This document shows, piece after piece, positions 1 to 8,132 of a stretch of 32,399 bases of DNA. The notes beneath the pieces were generated by a model. That model was not told the origin of the DNA. It made no database searches and worked only from the letters and a program-made list of their open reading frames with translations. The position numbers and the translations under genes are program-made. The stretch is from Eubacteriales bacterium (GTDB lineage Bacteria > Bacillota > Clostridia > Lachnospirales > Lachnospiraceae): contig JAUNGJ010000024.1 in assembly GCA_030524585.1 (NCBI GenBank), positions 10,132 to 42,530 on the forward strand. Direction: 5' to 3'. Every line of letters starts with the position of its first letter. Position 1 is the first letter of the stretch.

Positions 1-894
1 GCGGCAGAGACTATGAGCAGAGAGGATATCCGAAGTATGACCCTTCAGGTAACCGCACAGGATGGAACGAAGAAAGAAGTAAAGCTGGCGGATATTGCAG
101 ACTTTGAGGATGCTTCCGGCCTGCAGGCAATCAGCAGAATCAATCAGAACAGGATCATGTCGGTATCGGCAGAGATTAAAGATGGTGATAACATTGGCCT
201 TGTCAGTAATAAAGTGACCAAGGCGCTGGATAAATATGAGGTGCCGGAGGGCTATGAAATTGAGATGGCCGGGGAGGATGAGACGATTAATGAAGCCATG
301 ATAGAATTGCTGAAGATGCTGGCATTGGCGCTGGTATTTATGTATCTGATCATGGTGGCCCAGTTCCAATCTCTGAAATCGCCATTTATTATCATGTTTA
401 CCGTTCCGCTCGCATTTACCGGTGGATTTTTGGGATTGTGGCTTACTGGTTCGGCGGTCAGCGTAATCTCTATGGTTGGTTTTGTAATGCTGTCAGGTAT
501 TATTGTAAATAATGGTATTGTGTTTGTGGACTATACGAATCAGCTGATCCGAGAAGGAATGCCGCAGCAGGAGGCGCTGGCAGAAGCGGGAAGAACCAGA
601 TTAAGGCCGATTATCATGACAGCGCTTACTACAATCCTTGGTCTGTCTACGATGGCAATCGGTGTAGGAATGGGAGCCGACATGGTACAGCCAATGGCTG
701 TGGTAACTATCGGAGGTCTTCTGTATGGAACGATACTTACCTTGTTTGTAGTGCCCTGTATTTATGATCTGTTTCACAGAAAGAACAAAAAATCTCGTGC
801 TGCCGGGGTTGACGGAGACGAAGATTTGGTTAATAATATGGATGAAGAAATGTCAGAAGAGCTTGTGGACGCAGGAGACGAAGCCGAAGAATAA
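1..894 (+). CDS. RND (AcrB/HAE1-type) efflux transporter, C-terminal part
   Basis: The reading frame is open from the first base, so this is the 3' part of a larger gene whose start lies outside the window. The visible 297 residues hold the end of the second periplasmic porter region, then about five hydrophobic segments including an RND-like 'VAQFQSLKSPFIIMFTVPLA' stretch, the conserved 'SGIIVNNGIVFVDY' segment and the 'RLRPIIMTALTTILG' motif of the AcrB/CzcA superfamily. The tail is acidic (Asp/Glu rich). In the family it is a proton-driven exporter; Gram-positive members usually lack an outer-membrane channel. Substrate cannot be told. The next gene starts 14 bp after the stop, so they are probably co-transcribed. 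The ATG at 13 is internal, not the true start. Confidence 0.93.
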   Translation, partial: AAETMSREDIRSMTLQVTAQDGTKKEVKLADIADFEDASGLQAISRINQNRIMSVSAEIKDGDNIGLVSNKVTKALDKYEVPEGYEIEMAGEDETINEAMIELLKMLALALVFMYLIMVAQFQSLKSPFIIMFTVPLAFTGGFLGLWLTGSAVSVISMVGFVMLSGIIVNNGIVFVDYTNQLIREGMPQQEALAEAGRTRLRPIIMTALTTILGLSTMAIGVGMGADMVQPMAVVTIGGLLYGTILTLFVVPCIYDLFHRKNKKSRAAGVDGDEDLVNNMDEEMSEELVDAGDEAEE

Positions 895-908
895 AGAGAG
901 GTACATTA

Positions 909-1448
909 ATGATAGATAAAGCTATCGAATTTGCTGCCAGAGCCCATTCGGGCCAGGTCCGTAAAGGAACCAGAAGACCGTACATTGTTCATCCAATTGA
1001 AGTTGGAGATATTGTGGCTTCTATGACGGAAGATGTGGAAGTAATCTGTGCAGCCTATCTTCATGATACGATCGAAGATTGCCCGGGAATCACAGAAGAG
1101 ATTCTCGCAAGGGAATTTACACCGCGAATTGCGAAGATGGTTGCCCAGGAGAGTGAGGATAAGACCAAGACATGGATTGAACGCAAGAATCATACGGTGT
1201 GTCATATCAAGGAAGCGAACCCGGATGTACAGAAGATTGCGTTGGCGGATAAGCTGTCCAATATGCGGGATATAGACCGGGATTATCCGGTTTTCGGCGA
1301 AGAGCTGTGGAATCGTTTTCGTATGAAAGATAAGAATAAGATTGGATGGTATTACAAAGGAATCCGAAATGCGCTAAAGGATACATTTGATGGTGTGCCT
1401 GCATATGAGGAGTATTGCAGGCTGATAGCGAAGAATTTTGAAGAATAG
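909..1448 (+). CDS. Small HD-domain phosphohydrolase (SpoT/MESH1-like)
   Basis: A 179-residue protein made almost only of an HD fold. The N-terminus 'AARAHSGQVRKGTRRPYIVHPIEV' and the 'AAYLHDTIED' HD motif match the hydrolase domain of RelA/SpoT and stand-alone MESH1-type (p)ppGpp hydrolases. The second metal/ligand region 'ALADKLSNMRDI' is also present. No synthetase, TGS or ACT domain follows, so it is a single-domain member. A ribosome binding site (AGAGAGG) lies just before the ATG. It sits between the RND pump and the DUF1848 gene with short gaps, suggesting an operon. Hydrolysis of ppGpp or a related nucleotide is inferred from the family; another phosphorylated substrate is possible. 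Confidence 0.85.
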   Translation: MIDKAIEFAARAHSGQVRKGTRRPYIVHPIEVGDIVASMTEDVEVICAAYLHDTIEDCPGITEEILAREFTPRIAKMVAQESEDKTKTWIERKNHTVCHIKEANPDVQKIALADKLSNMRDIDRDYPVFGEELWNRFRMKDKNKIGWYYKGIRNALKDTFDGVPAYEEYCRLIAKNFEE

Positions 1449-1457
1449 AGAATAAAG

Positions 1458-2384
1458 ATGATTATCAGCGCAAGCAGAAGGACAGATATTCCTGCATTGT
1501 ATCCGGAGTGGTTCATGAACCGGCTGCTGGACGGTGAGGTTCTTGTCCCGAATCCGTACAACAGAAAGAAGATCAGCCGAATAGAGCTGTCGCCGGAGAC
1601 GGTGGATTGCTTTGTATTCTGGACCAAGAATCCAGAGCCGATGCTTCCCTATCTGAAGATGATAGATATGCTTGGTTATCCCTATTATTTTGAGATGACT
1701 ATTACAGACTACGGGAAGGATCTGGAGCCGAATTTACCGCCTACAGAGGAGACAATGGCTACCTTTATGCTTTTGAGCGAGCGCATCGGCCGGGAACGTC
1801 TGGATTGGAGATTCGACCCGATTATTCTGAGCGGGAAGTATTCGGCAGAGTATCATCTGGAAAAATTCGAGATGATGTGTGAATGGCTTCATGACTATAC
1901 GGAGCGCTGTATCATCAGCTTTGTAGATAATTATAAGGGAAGTTCGTTTGTGGAACCTGAAGAAGAGGATATGGTGGAGGTGGCAGAAAAGCTGGCCGGA
2001 ATTGCGGACAAATATAGACTGCCTCTGTATACCTGCGCAGAGAATATTAATCTGCGTGGATGTGGAATCCTTCCCGGAAGCTGTATTGACCGGGAGAAGA
2101 TAGAGAGGATTGCGGGATATAAGCTGGATGTCAGGAAGGACAAAGGACAGCGTAAAGAGTGTGGCTGTGTGGAGAGTGTTGACATCGGCATGTACGATAC
2201 CTGTATTCATGGATGTGGTTACTGCTATGCAACCGGAAGTCTGGAGAGCGCCACAAAAAAGCATCAGCAGCATGATCCCAAATCACCGATGCTGCTGGGC
2301 AATCTCCGCGGGGATGAGACTGTCACAGAGCGGAGAATGGTGCTGCAGAGAGATAATCAGATGTCAATCTTTGATTTTATATAG
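1458..2384 (+). CDS. DUF1848 family protein with C-terminal CX3CX2C cluster
   Basis: A 308-residue protein that starts 'MIISASRRTDIPA', the signature opening of DUF1848. It continues with 'DCFVFWTKNP' and 'LDWRFDPI' blocks typical of this family. Near the end are Cys235 and Cys237, then Cys249-x3-Cys253-x2-Cys256, the same spacing as the radical-SAM [4Fe-4S] motif but at the C-terminus. No function is established to my knowledge. An Fe-S enzyme is an inference from the cysteines. It begins 9 bp after the HD gene and ends 9 bp before the AEC carrier gene, so it probably belongs to one transcript. Confidence 0.85.
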   Translation: MIISASRRTDIPALYPEWFMNRLLDGEVLVPNPYNRKKISRIELSPETVDCFVFWTKNPEPMLPYLKMIDMLGYPYYFEMTITDYGKDLEPNLPPTEETMATFMLLSERIGRERLDWRFDPIILSGKYSAEYHLEKFEMMCEWLHDYTERCIISFVDNYKGSSFVEPEEEDMVEVAEKLAGIADKYRLPLYTCAENINLRGCGILPGSCIDREKIERIAGYKLDVRKDKGQRKECGCVESVDIGMYDTCIHGCGYCYATGSLESATKKHQQHDPKSPMLLGNLRGDETVTERRMVLQRDNQMSIFDFI

Positions 2385-2393
2385 GGAGCGCAT

Positions 2394-3338
2394 ATGGAGA
2401 ATTTAATATTTAGTTTAAATGCAACAATCCCAGTATTTCTTATGATGGTACTGGGATATATTTTTCATAAAATAGGCTGGATGGATGATGAATTTGCGGC
2501 GAAGATGAACAAGTTTGTTTTTCTTGTACCGCTGCCTCTGCTGGTATTTAATGATCTTGCAACGGTGGATTTTTCAGAAGTATGGGATATACAATTTGTC
2601 CTGTTCTGCTTTGTGGTCACTGTGATCAGCATTGGGATCGCGTCAGCAGTGTCCTGCATCTGGCGGGATAAAGCAATCAAAGGAGAATTTATCCAGGCAT
2701 CCTACCGAAGCAGCGCGGCGCTACTTGGAATAGCGTTTATCCAGAATATCTATGGGACGGCAGGGATGGCGCCTTTGATGATTATTGGAAGCGTGCCGTT
2801 ATACAATGTGATGGCTGTGCTGGTACTGTCGCTGTTTAAGCCTGGACAGAAGGGGCTGGATAAGGCAGTATTAAAAAAGACGCTGAAAGGAATTGTGACG
2901 AATCCGATTATTATTGGAATTGCAGCCGGGCTTGTGTGGTCGGCGTTTCGGATCCCCATGCCGCCGATTCTTCAGAAGATGGTGTCCAGTATCGGTGGCG
3001 TGGCGACTCCAATGGGGCTGATGGCAATGGGAGCCACCTTTAATTTTGGAAAGGCATTAGACAAGGCAAAACCTACTGTGACCGCAGCGGTTATCAAGCT
3101 GGTGGGGTTCTGCGCCATATTCCTGCCGATTGCGGTACAGATGGGATTCCGGCAGGAGAAGCTGGTGGCGATTCTGGTGATGCTTGGCTCGGCTACCACC
3201 GTATCCAGCTTTGTCATGGCAAAAAATATGGGACATGAAGGCGTACTGTCCTCCGGCGTGGTCATGCTGACAACATTGCTCAGCGCGTTTACGCTGACTA
3301 CATGGCTGTATGTATTGAGAAGTATGGGCTTGATTTAA
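2394..3338 (+). CDS. AEC family transporter (auxin efflux carrier-like)
   Basis: A 314-residue polytopic membrane protein with roughly ten hydrophobic segments. The N-terminal 'LNATIPVFLMMVLGYIFHKIGWMDD' and the 'KMNKFVFLVPLPLLVFNDLA' segment match the AEC/membrane transport protein family (PF03547), as does the repeat-like second half around 'VATPMGLMAMGATF'. Family members move organic acids such as malate or malonate. The substrate here is unknown. The gene follows DUF1848 after 9 bp; the transcript could end at the strong hairpin at 3374-3420. Confidence 0.88.
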   Translation: MENLIFSLNATIPVFLMMVLGYIFHKIGWMDDEFAAKMNKFVFLVPLPLLVFNDLATVDFSEVWDIQFVLFCFVVTVISIGIASAVSCIWRDKAIKGEFIQASYRSSAALLGIAFIQNIYGTAGMAPLMIIGSVPLYNVMAVLVLSLFKPGQKGLDKAVLKKTLKGIVTNPIIIGIAAGLVWSAFRIPMPPILQKMVSSIGGVATPMGLMAMGATFNFGKALDKAKPTVTAAVIKLVGFCAIFLPIAVQMGFRQEKLVAILVMLGSATTVSSFVMAKNMGHEGVLSSGVVMLTTLLSAFTLTTWLYVLRSMGLI

Positions 3339-3373
3339 TATTGGATAATGATATATTTCAATTGACAATCCAA

Positions 3374-3420
3374 CAAAATCCGTCTAAAGTAAAATTATAT
3401 TTTGGTTTAGACGGATTTTG
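3374..3420. repeat. Perfect 15-bp inverted repeat; probable terminator hairpin
   Basis: The left arm CAAAATCCGTCTAAA (3374-3388) and right arm TTTAGACGGATTTTG (3406-3420) are exact reverse complements. The 17-nt loop contains a further AAAAT/ATTTT pairing, so the RNA can fold into one very long hairpin. It follows the AEC gene and may terminate it, with the T-rich right arm in place of a long U-tract. A TTGACA at 3362-3367, with TAAAGT 17 bp later, overlaps the left arm, so a role in control of the downstream ATPase is also possible. Confidence 0.6.
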
Positions 3421-3463
3421 CTTTGGGTAAACTATATATACTTATAAATGGGAGGGATGAGGA

Positions 3464-4717
3464 ATGTATATAAAACGTGCAATTGAAGAAACAGTAATGA
3501 AAGTGTCAAAGATGTTTCCAGTATTGCTGGTGACAGGTCCCCGGCAGGTTGGGAAAACAACTCTTCTGCAAAAGCTGGCGGAAAATGAGAGAAGGTATGT
3601 TACTTTGGATGATCCGGACGTCCGTTATCTTGCGAAGCGCGACCCGGCGCTGTTTTTGCAGCGCTATACACCTCCTGTGCTGATTGATGAGATTCAGTAT
3701 GCGACAGAACTGTTACCTTATATTAAGATGCATGCAGATACTGCGAAGCGAAAAGGAGATATTTGGATAACTGGATCACAGGCATTTCAACTAATGAAGA
3801 ATGTAAGTGAAAGCCTTGTCGGACGTGTTGGAATTATTAATCTGCTTGGATTGTCTGATGCAGAAATTTATGAATATAACAGCGAACCATTTTCTACACA
3901 GCCAGAGCGTTTGTTAAAGCGGAGAAATAACGTCAAAGAAAGAGGTATGAATGAGATATTTGTAAGAATATTCAGAGGTTCTATGCCAGAACTTTACGCG
4001 GATGAAAATGTTGATTGGGAAACTTATTACAGATCTTATGTGAATACTTATCTGCAGAGAGATATTCGTGATCTTGCACAGGTTGCGGATGAGATGAGCT
4101 TTTACAATTTTATGACCGTGGTTGCGGCGCATACATCAAAGCCTGTAGTCTATGAAGAATTAGCAAATGCCGCAGATATAACGGCGCCAACCGCAAAGAA
4201 ATGGTTATCTATTCTGGTATCTTCTCATATTATTGCACTGGTGCAGCCTTATTATAATAATGCATTAAAACGAGTAATCAAAATGCCGCTGATGCATATG
4301 CTTGATACCGGGCTTGCCGCTTATTTGCTGAAGTGGGGAAATCCGGAGGCGCTGGAACGGGGAGCAATGTCAGGCGCTTTCTTTGAAAGCTATGTATTTT
4401 CAGAAATATATAAAAGTTATTTGAACTCTGGAATGGAGCCGCCGATTTTTTATTATCGGGATAAAGATCAAAGAGAAATTGATCTGTTAATCTATCAAAA
4501 TGGTTCTGTTTCACCGATTGAGATTAAAAAGGCAGCGTCTCCGGGAAAGACAGCGATTAAGAATTTTAAAGTTTTGGAACCGATCTTGGAGCCTGAAAAG
4601 TTTGGGAATATAAGTGAGTTGAAAGTGAATATTGAGACCGGAAATGTTATCTGCATGGCGCGGGAGTTACTTCCGCTGGATGAAAAGAATTGGTATGTTC
4701 CGGTCTGGATGATTTGA
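3464..4717 (+). CDS. AAA ATPase with DUF4143 C-terminal domain
   Basis: A 417-residue protein. Residues 20-35 hold a Walker A motif (GPRQVGKTT) and 'PVLIDEIQYA' is the Walker B block, followed by sensor-like 'WITGSQAF'. This is the usual start of AAA_14 plus DUF4143 proteins. The C-terminal third has 'REIDLLIYQNG....IEIKKAAS', resembling a PD-(D/E)XK nuclease-like core as found in DUF4143. A winged-helix-like segment lies between ('YEELANAADITAPTAKKWLSIL'). These genes are common, mobile and often solitary in Lachnospiraceae; the cellular role is not established. The RBS GGGAGGGATGAGG precedes the ATG. It ends at a shared terminator, convergent with the operon on the other strand. Confidence 0.9.
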   Translation: MYIKRAIEETVMKVSKMFPVLLVTGPRQVGKTTLLQKLAENERRYVTLDDPDVRYLAKRDPALFLQRYTPPVLIDEIQYATELLPYIKMHADTAKRKGDIWITGSQAFQLMKNVSESLVGRVGIINLLGLSDAEIYEYNSEPFSTQPERLLKRRNNVKERGMNEIFVRIFRGSMPELYADENVDWETYYRSYVNTYLQRDIRDLAQVADEMSFYNFMTVVAAHTSKPVVYEELANAADITAPTAKKWLSILVSSHIIALVQPYYNNALKRVIKMPLMHMLDTGLAAYLLKWGNPEALERGAMSGAFFESYVFSEIYKSYLNSGMEPPIFYYRDKDQREIDLLIYQNGSVSPIEIKKAASPGKTAIKNFKVLEPILEPEKFGNISELKVNIETGNVICMARELLPLDEKNWYVPVWMI

Positions 4718-4724
4718 AAGAAAT

Positions 4725-4760
4725 AAAAGAGAGCTTCTCAAAAGCGGGAAGCTCTCTTTT
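4725..4760. terminator. Bidirectional rho-independent terminator
   Basis: AAAAGAGAGCTTC (4725-4737) pairs exactly with GAAGCTCTCTTTT (4748-4760) around a 10-nt loop, giving A/U tracts on both sides. It sits between the convergent stops of the ATPase (+) and the SDR gene (-), so it can end both transcripts. Confidence 0.9.
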
Positions 4761-4786
4761 AAAAATTCTCATTGACAGAAATAAAT

Positions 4787-5560
4787 CTAATTGCAGGTTG
4801 TCCAGCCGCCGTCTGTAGGAAGGACTACACCGTTGATGTATTTTGCTTCGTCTGAGCAGAGGTAAACCATTGCCCATGCGGAGTCTTCCGGCTGTCCTAG
4901 TTCCGGGAATGGAGTTACGGCCTTGAACCATCCGAGGGTTCTCTCGTTCTCGTACAGGTAAGAGGTCTTTGGGGTCCATACAAAGTTTGGCGCCAGACAG
5001 TTGAACCGGATTCCTGTAGTGGGGCTAACCTGTTTTACCATATTCAGCGTACCGTTTTTGATGGCAGCCTTGGACATTGGATAGCCCTGGAAGCCTGAGC
5101 CGTTCCATCCCAGTGCTGTGGAAGAGGTGAAGTTCAAAAAGCATCCGCGCACTTTGTTGTCTACCATGTAACGCAGCACGGTCTGGTAAGAATGAAGCAG
5201 TGCGTCCACGTTGGAATCCAGAACATTGTGCAGAGCTTCGTGGGTAATGGTATCCCAGTCGCCGGTGTTTTCTCCGACGGAGAACAGGGCGGCGCCGTTT
5301 ACACAGATATCTATGGTTCCATAGTTGTCAAGGGCAGTTTTCAGAAGCTTGTCCCAGGTCTCTCGTTTAGAAGCATCACCCACGACAGCGATAGCCTCTC
5401 CGCCTTTTTCTCTGATTTCTGCGCACTTTTCCTCTACATGAGGATCGATATCATTCATAACGATCTTAGCGCCCTCCTGGCAGAAAAGCTCGCATGCCTT
5501 TCCGCAGATTCCTCCATCTGCTCCGGTAATAATAGCTACTTTATTTAACAATCGATTCAT
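4787..5560 (-). CDS. Short-chain dehydrogenase/reductase (BaiA-like class)
   Basis: A 257-residue classical SDR and the last gene of the four-gene minus-strand operon. Visible elements: cofactor loop T12-G-A-D-G-G17-I18-C19, where the last glycine of TGxxxGIG is cysteine; Asp37 at the end of the second strand, which favours NAD(H); the 'VNGAA' variant of NNAG at 87-91; Asn117; and the Ser147/Tyr160/Lys164 catalytic set. The C-terminal 'INGVVLPTDGGW' is the normal family ending. It should oxidise a secondary alcohol or reduce a ketone, and in this context a hydroxyl/keto group on the operon's substrate. RBS AAGGAGAT precedes the ATG; the gap to the upstream NTF2-like gene is 45 bp. Family certain, substrate unknown. 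Confidence 0.92.
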   Translation of the reverse strand: MNRLLNKVAIITGADGGICGKACELFCQEGAKIVMNDIDPHVEEKCAEIREKGGEAIAVVGDASKRETWDKLLKTALDNYGTIDICVNGAALFSVGENTGDWDTITHEALHNVLDSNVDALLHSYQTVLRYMVDNKVRGCFLNFTSSTALGWNGSGFQGYPMSKAAIKNGTLNMVKQVSPTTGIRFNCLAPNFVWTPKTSYLYENERTLGWFKAVTPFPELGQPEDSAWAMVYLCSDEAKYINGVVLPTDGGWTTCN

Positions 5561-5605
5561 AATTATATCTCCTTTCCGTTCATTATCTATATTTGTTTTT
5601 ATAAA

Positions 5606-6133
5606 TTAGTTCTCTTTCTTTCTCATGCAGCGCAGGGAGTTGATCAGTACTCCATAGTCCAGACGCAGAGTTTCGATGCGCCATACGCCGTCCTTACACT
5701 TTAAGAGGTCATCTACATACATTCCGAAGCCGGAGTAATTTTCGCCGTTGTCAGTATAGGTGTGGTAATCGTTCATGCGCGTCAGGAGTTGTGCATGGGT
5801 GTCGTCGATGAAACGTACAATCTGATTGTGTCCGAAATGCATCGGTACCATGTCTCCCTGACCGATGGTAAATTTGACAGAGCCAATCTGTGCCTCGATG
5901 CTTGCAGAGCCTGGATTACCATTCCAGAAGGTACGGAAGCCATGCTCGCCTTCTTCTGTAAATACATCGCGCAGAACGTCATAATCATTTAAGTCATTTC
6001 CCCAGAAATAGCGGGCTTTTACATTGAGGATACGGGGGATTTCTTTCATCTGCTCTTCGGTGTACGGCTTTCCTGCCTCCATGAGAATTTCGTGTGCCAG
6101 TCTTTTTACTTCGTCGCTGTAATTAAGAGTCAT
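5606..6133 (-). CDS. NTF2/SnoaL-like protein, probable BaiE-type dehydratase or isomerase
   Basis: A 175-residue protein of the NTF2/SnoaL/scytalone-dehydratase fold. Tyr42 and Asp47 ('RYFWGND') have the same Tyr-x4-Asp spacing as catalytic Tyr30 and Asp35 of the bile acid 7-alpha-dehydratase BaiE. His99 in 'MHFGH' matches BaiE His83 in a 'MHMGH' context (BaiE recalled from memory, not aligned by program). 'WRIETLRLDYG' is the usual last strand. These residues support acid/base elimination of water or a double-bond shift on a cyclic substrate. The gene lies between the OYE and SDR genes, with gaps of 25 and 45 bp, and has an AAGGAAGG RBS. Fold is confident; dehydratase activity is inferred. 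Confidence 0.85.
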   Translation of the reverse strand: MTLNYSDEVKRLAHEILMEAGKPYTEEQMKEIPRILNVKARYFWGNDLNDYDVLRDVFTEEGEHGFRTFWNGNPGSASIEAQIGSVKFTIGQGDMVPMHFGHNQIVRFIDDTHAQLLTRMNDYHTYTDNGENYSGFGMYVDDLLKCKDGVWRIETLRLDYGVLINSLRCMRKKEN

Positions 6134-6158
6134 AGTGTTTCCTTCCTTTCTGTATATG

Positions 6159-8081
6159 TTATTCTTCTATTTTCTGTACCGCCTCATACGCTTCATTTAC
6201 AGCGCTTAAGATGTTGCGGCACTTGTTACTGTCTCCAATTGTGATAACCTTGCAGATATCCTGGAACTCGTTTCCGACACTGGCGGTAGGGGCGCCGCCC
6301 ATTGCAAGAAGAACTGTGTCACATTCGATTAGGCTCTGACCTTCTGCATTTTCTACAGAAACGCCCTTGCTGTTTACTTCCAGAAGCTTTGTGCTGGTCA
6401 TACAAGTAATGTTTTCAGACTTCAGCATGTCGCGCATCATGGTGTCGTTCATGCGGAATGACGGCTGAGGCATCATCTTGTCTGCCATTTCTACCACGGT
6501 TACCTGATGGCCGTTGTGTGCAAAATGAACTGCGGCCTCTGAGCCTACCTGTCCGCCGCCAATAATGGCAAGACGTTCTCCTAACGGAACCAGATTGCAC
6601 AGAGCATCCTCGCAAGCGTATACATTACTTCTGTCTAGTCCAGGGATGGATCGCGGGCGAACTGTGCTGCTGCCTGCTGCCCAGATCAGCACGTCCGGTG
6701 CGAACTCTGCGATGCTTTCCCGCGTAGCCTCCTTGAAAAGACGAACCGGAATGTCAGCTTTCAGAAGCTGGGTCATGTAATACCTCGGGAGACGCTGTGT
6801 ATCGTGTTTCATATACGGAGCTGTCGCGGCAAGCAGTTTTCCGCCAACCTGGGCGTTTCTGTCCCAAAGCTCTACCTCGTGGCCTGCTTCCTTTGCCAGA
6901 AGTGCTGCCGTACATCCGCCGGGGCCGCTTCCGACTACCAGCACTCTCTTTGCTTCCTGTGCTTTCCTCGGACGGCGCTCAAGCTCATAGCCTGTATAGG
7001 GGTTGACTGCACAGGTAACGTGTACGCCCTTCAGTACGTTACCGATACACCCCTCATTGCAGGAGAGGCATGGACGAATATCTTCCGGACGGCCTTCGGT
7101 TACCTTCTTCGGAAGATCCGGGTCTGCCAGCAGACCGCGTCCGATTACGGCAAAATCGCAGATACCATTCTTTAACGCTGCTTCCGCTTTGGATACATCG
7201 GAAAGCCGTCCATGAGTCAGAACCGGGATGGATACGTGTTCCTTTACAGCCTTTGCAACCTTCAACTGCATGACGGTTTCCTGATAGAAAACCGGAGGCA
7301 TAGCAAGCTGCCATTTTTCATGACATCCGGCATCTACGTGGAGTGCGTCAACGCCCTGCTCTTCCAGATATTTCGCAAGTTCCAATCCTTCTTCCAGCTG
7401 CCGGAAGCCGGGATACGGTACTCCGTGATCAGGGCAGAATTTAACAATCAGAGGGAAATCCTGCCCGCCTTCTTCCTTGACGATGGCAGCCTGCTCCAGA
7501 AGGAAGGTTGCTCTTCCTTTCACATCCCCGCCGTATTTGTCCGTGCGTGTGTTCCATGCAGCCGTCAGGAACTGGTCATTTAAATACCCGCCGTAGGCAT
7601 GCAGTTCACAGGCATCGACACCGGCAGCAACCGCAAGCTTCATAGTTCTTCTTATCTCCGAAAGGAAAATATTGATTTCTTCAATTGTAAGTTCATGGCA
7701 TTTTACATTTGGCGCGTAGAGCCATGCACAGTCTGATGCACTGATCGGCACCGGATACATTTTGGCCGGACCTGCCATGCGTCCGCATCCGGGATGAAGC
7801 TGTATACATACCTTACAGCCTTCGGCGTGGGAACGGTCACACAGCTCCTTAAAGGCTGCAAAATTTTCATCTGTCAGCACCAGAGATGCAGAGGTATCTT
7901 CAAAATAGCCGGTCACCATCATGTTGATCATGATCATTGCGGCGCCGCCTTCTGCGCGCCTCACAAAGTATTCCACCGACTCCTGGTTGATATCCTCAAA
8001 ATGAGGTCCCATCGGAGCGAGGATCATACGGTTTTTTAACTCTAATGTTCCTAGTTTTGCAGAGTTTGTAAGCATTGGCAT
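6159..8081 (-). CDS. NADH:flavin oxidoreductase, Old Yellow Enzyme/2,4-dienoyl-CoA reductase type
   Basis: A 640-residue three-part enzyme. Residues 1-330 are an FMN TIM barrel, with the active-site segment H161-A-Y-G-G-Y166 aligning with the Tyr166 region of FadH. Cys338-x2-Cys341-x3-Cys345-x11-Cys357 is the [4Fe-4S] motif of this family. The rest is a pyridine-nucleotide disulfide oxidoreductase-like half with FAD loop VVGSGPGG (382-389) and NAD loop IIGGGQVGSE (506-515). Length and order match FadH, BaiCD, BaiH and daidzein reductase. It should reduce or oxidise a C=C bond next to a carbonyl, passing NADH electrons via FAD, Fe-S and FMN. RBS AGGAGG precedes the ATG. The precise substrate cannot be read from sequence. 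Confidence 0.95.
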   Translation of the reverse strand: MPMLTNSAKLGTLELKNRMILAPMGPHFEDINQESVEYFVRRAEGGAAMIMINMMVTGYFEDTSASLVLTDENFAAFKELCDRSHAEGCKVCIQLHPGCGRMAGPAKMYPVPISASDCAWLYAPNVKCHELTIEEINIFLSEIRRTMKLAVAAGVDACELHAYGGYLNDQFLTAAWNTRTDKYGGDVKGRATFLLEQAAIVKEEGGQDFPLIVKFCPDHGVPYPGFRQLEEGLELAKYLEEQGVDALHVDAGCHEKWQLAMPPVFYQETVMQLKVAKAVKEHVSIPVLTHGRLSDVSKAEAALKNGICDFAVIGRGLLADPDLPKKVTEGRPEDIRPCLSCNEGCIGNVLKGVHVTCAVNPYTGYELERRPRKAQEAKRVLVVGSGPGGCTAALLAKEAGHEVELWDRNAQVGGKLLAATAPYMKHDTQRLPRYYMTQLLKADIPVRLFKEATRESIAEFAPDVLIWAAGSSTVRPRSIPGLDRSNVYACEDALCNLVPLGERLAIIGGGQVGSEAAVHFAHNGHQVTVVEMADKMMPQPSFRMNDTMMRDMLKSENITCMTSTKLLEVNSKGVSVENAEGQSLIECDTVLLAMGGAPTASVGNEFQDICKVITIGDSNKCRNILSAVNEAYEAVQKIEE

Positions 8082-8132
8082 AATATTACCTCCTAAGTAT
8101 TTTTAATTATTTTATTCGTGTTATCCATGCTG

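Noticed and set aside
1734-2273. 179-codon open frame on the minus strand
   Set aside because: Antisense to the DUF1848 gene; no family resemblance.
6159-8081. Naming the OYE gene baiCD, baiH or bilR
   Set aside because: Domain order fits the family, but the active-site stretch HAYGGY differs from the HxAHGY-like form I associate with bai enzymes, and BilR-type residues were not seen. A specific symbol is not justified.
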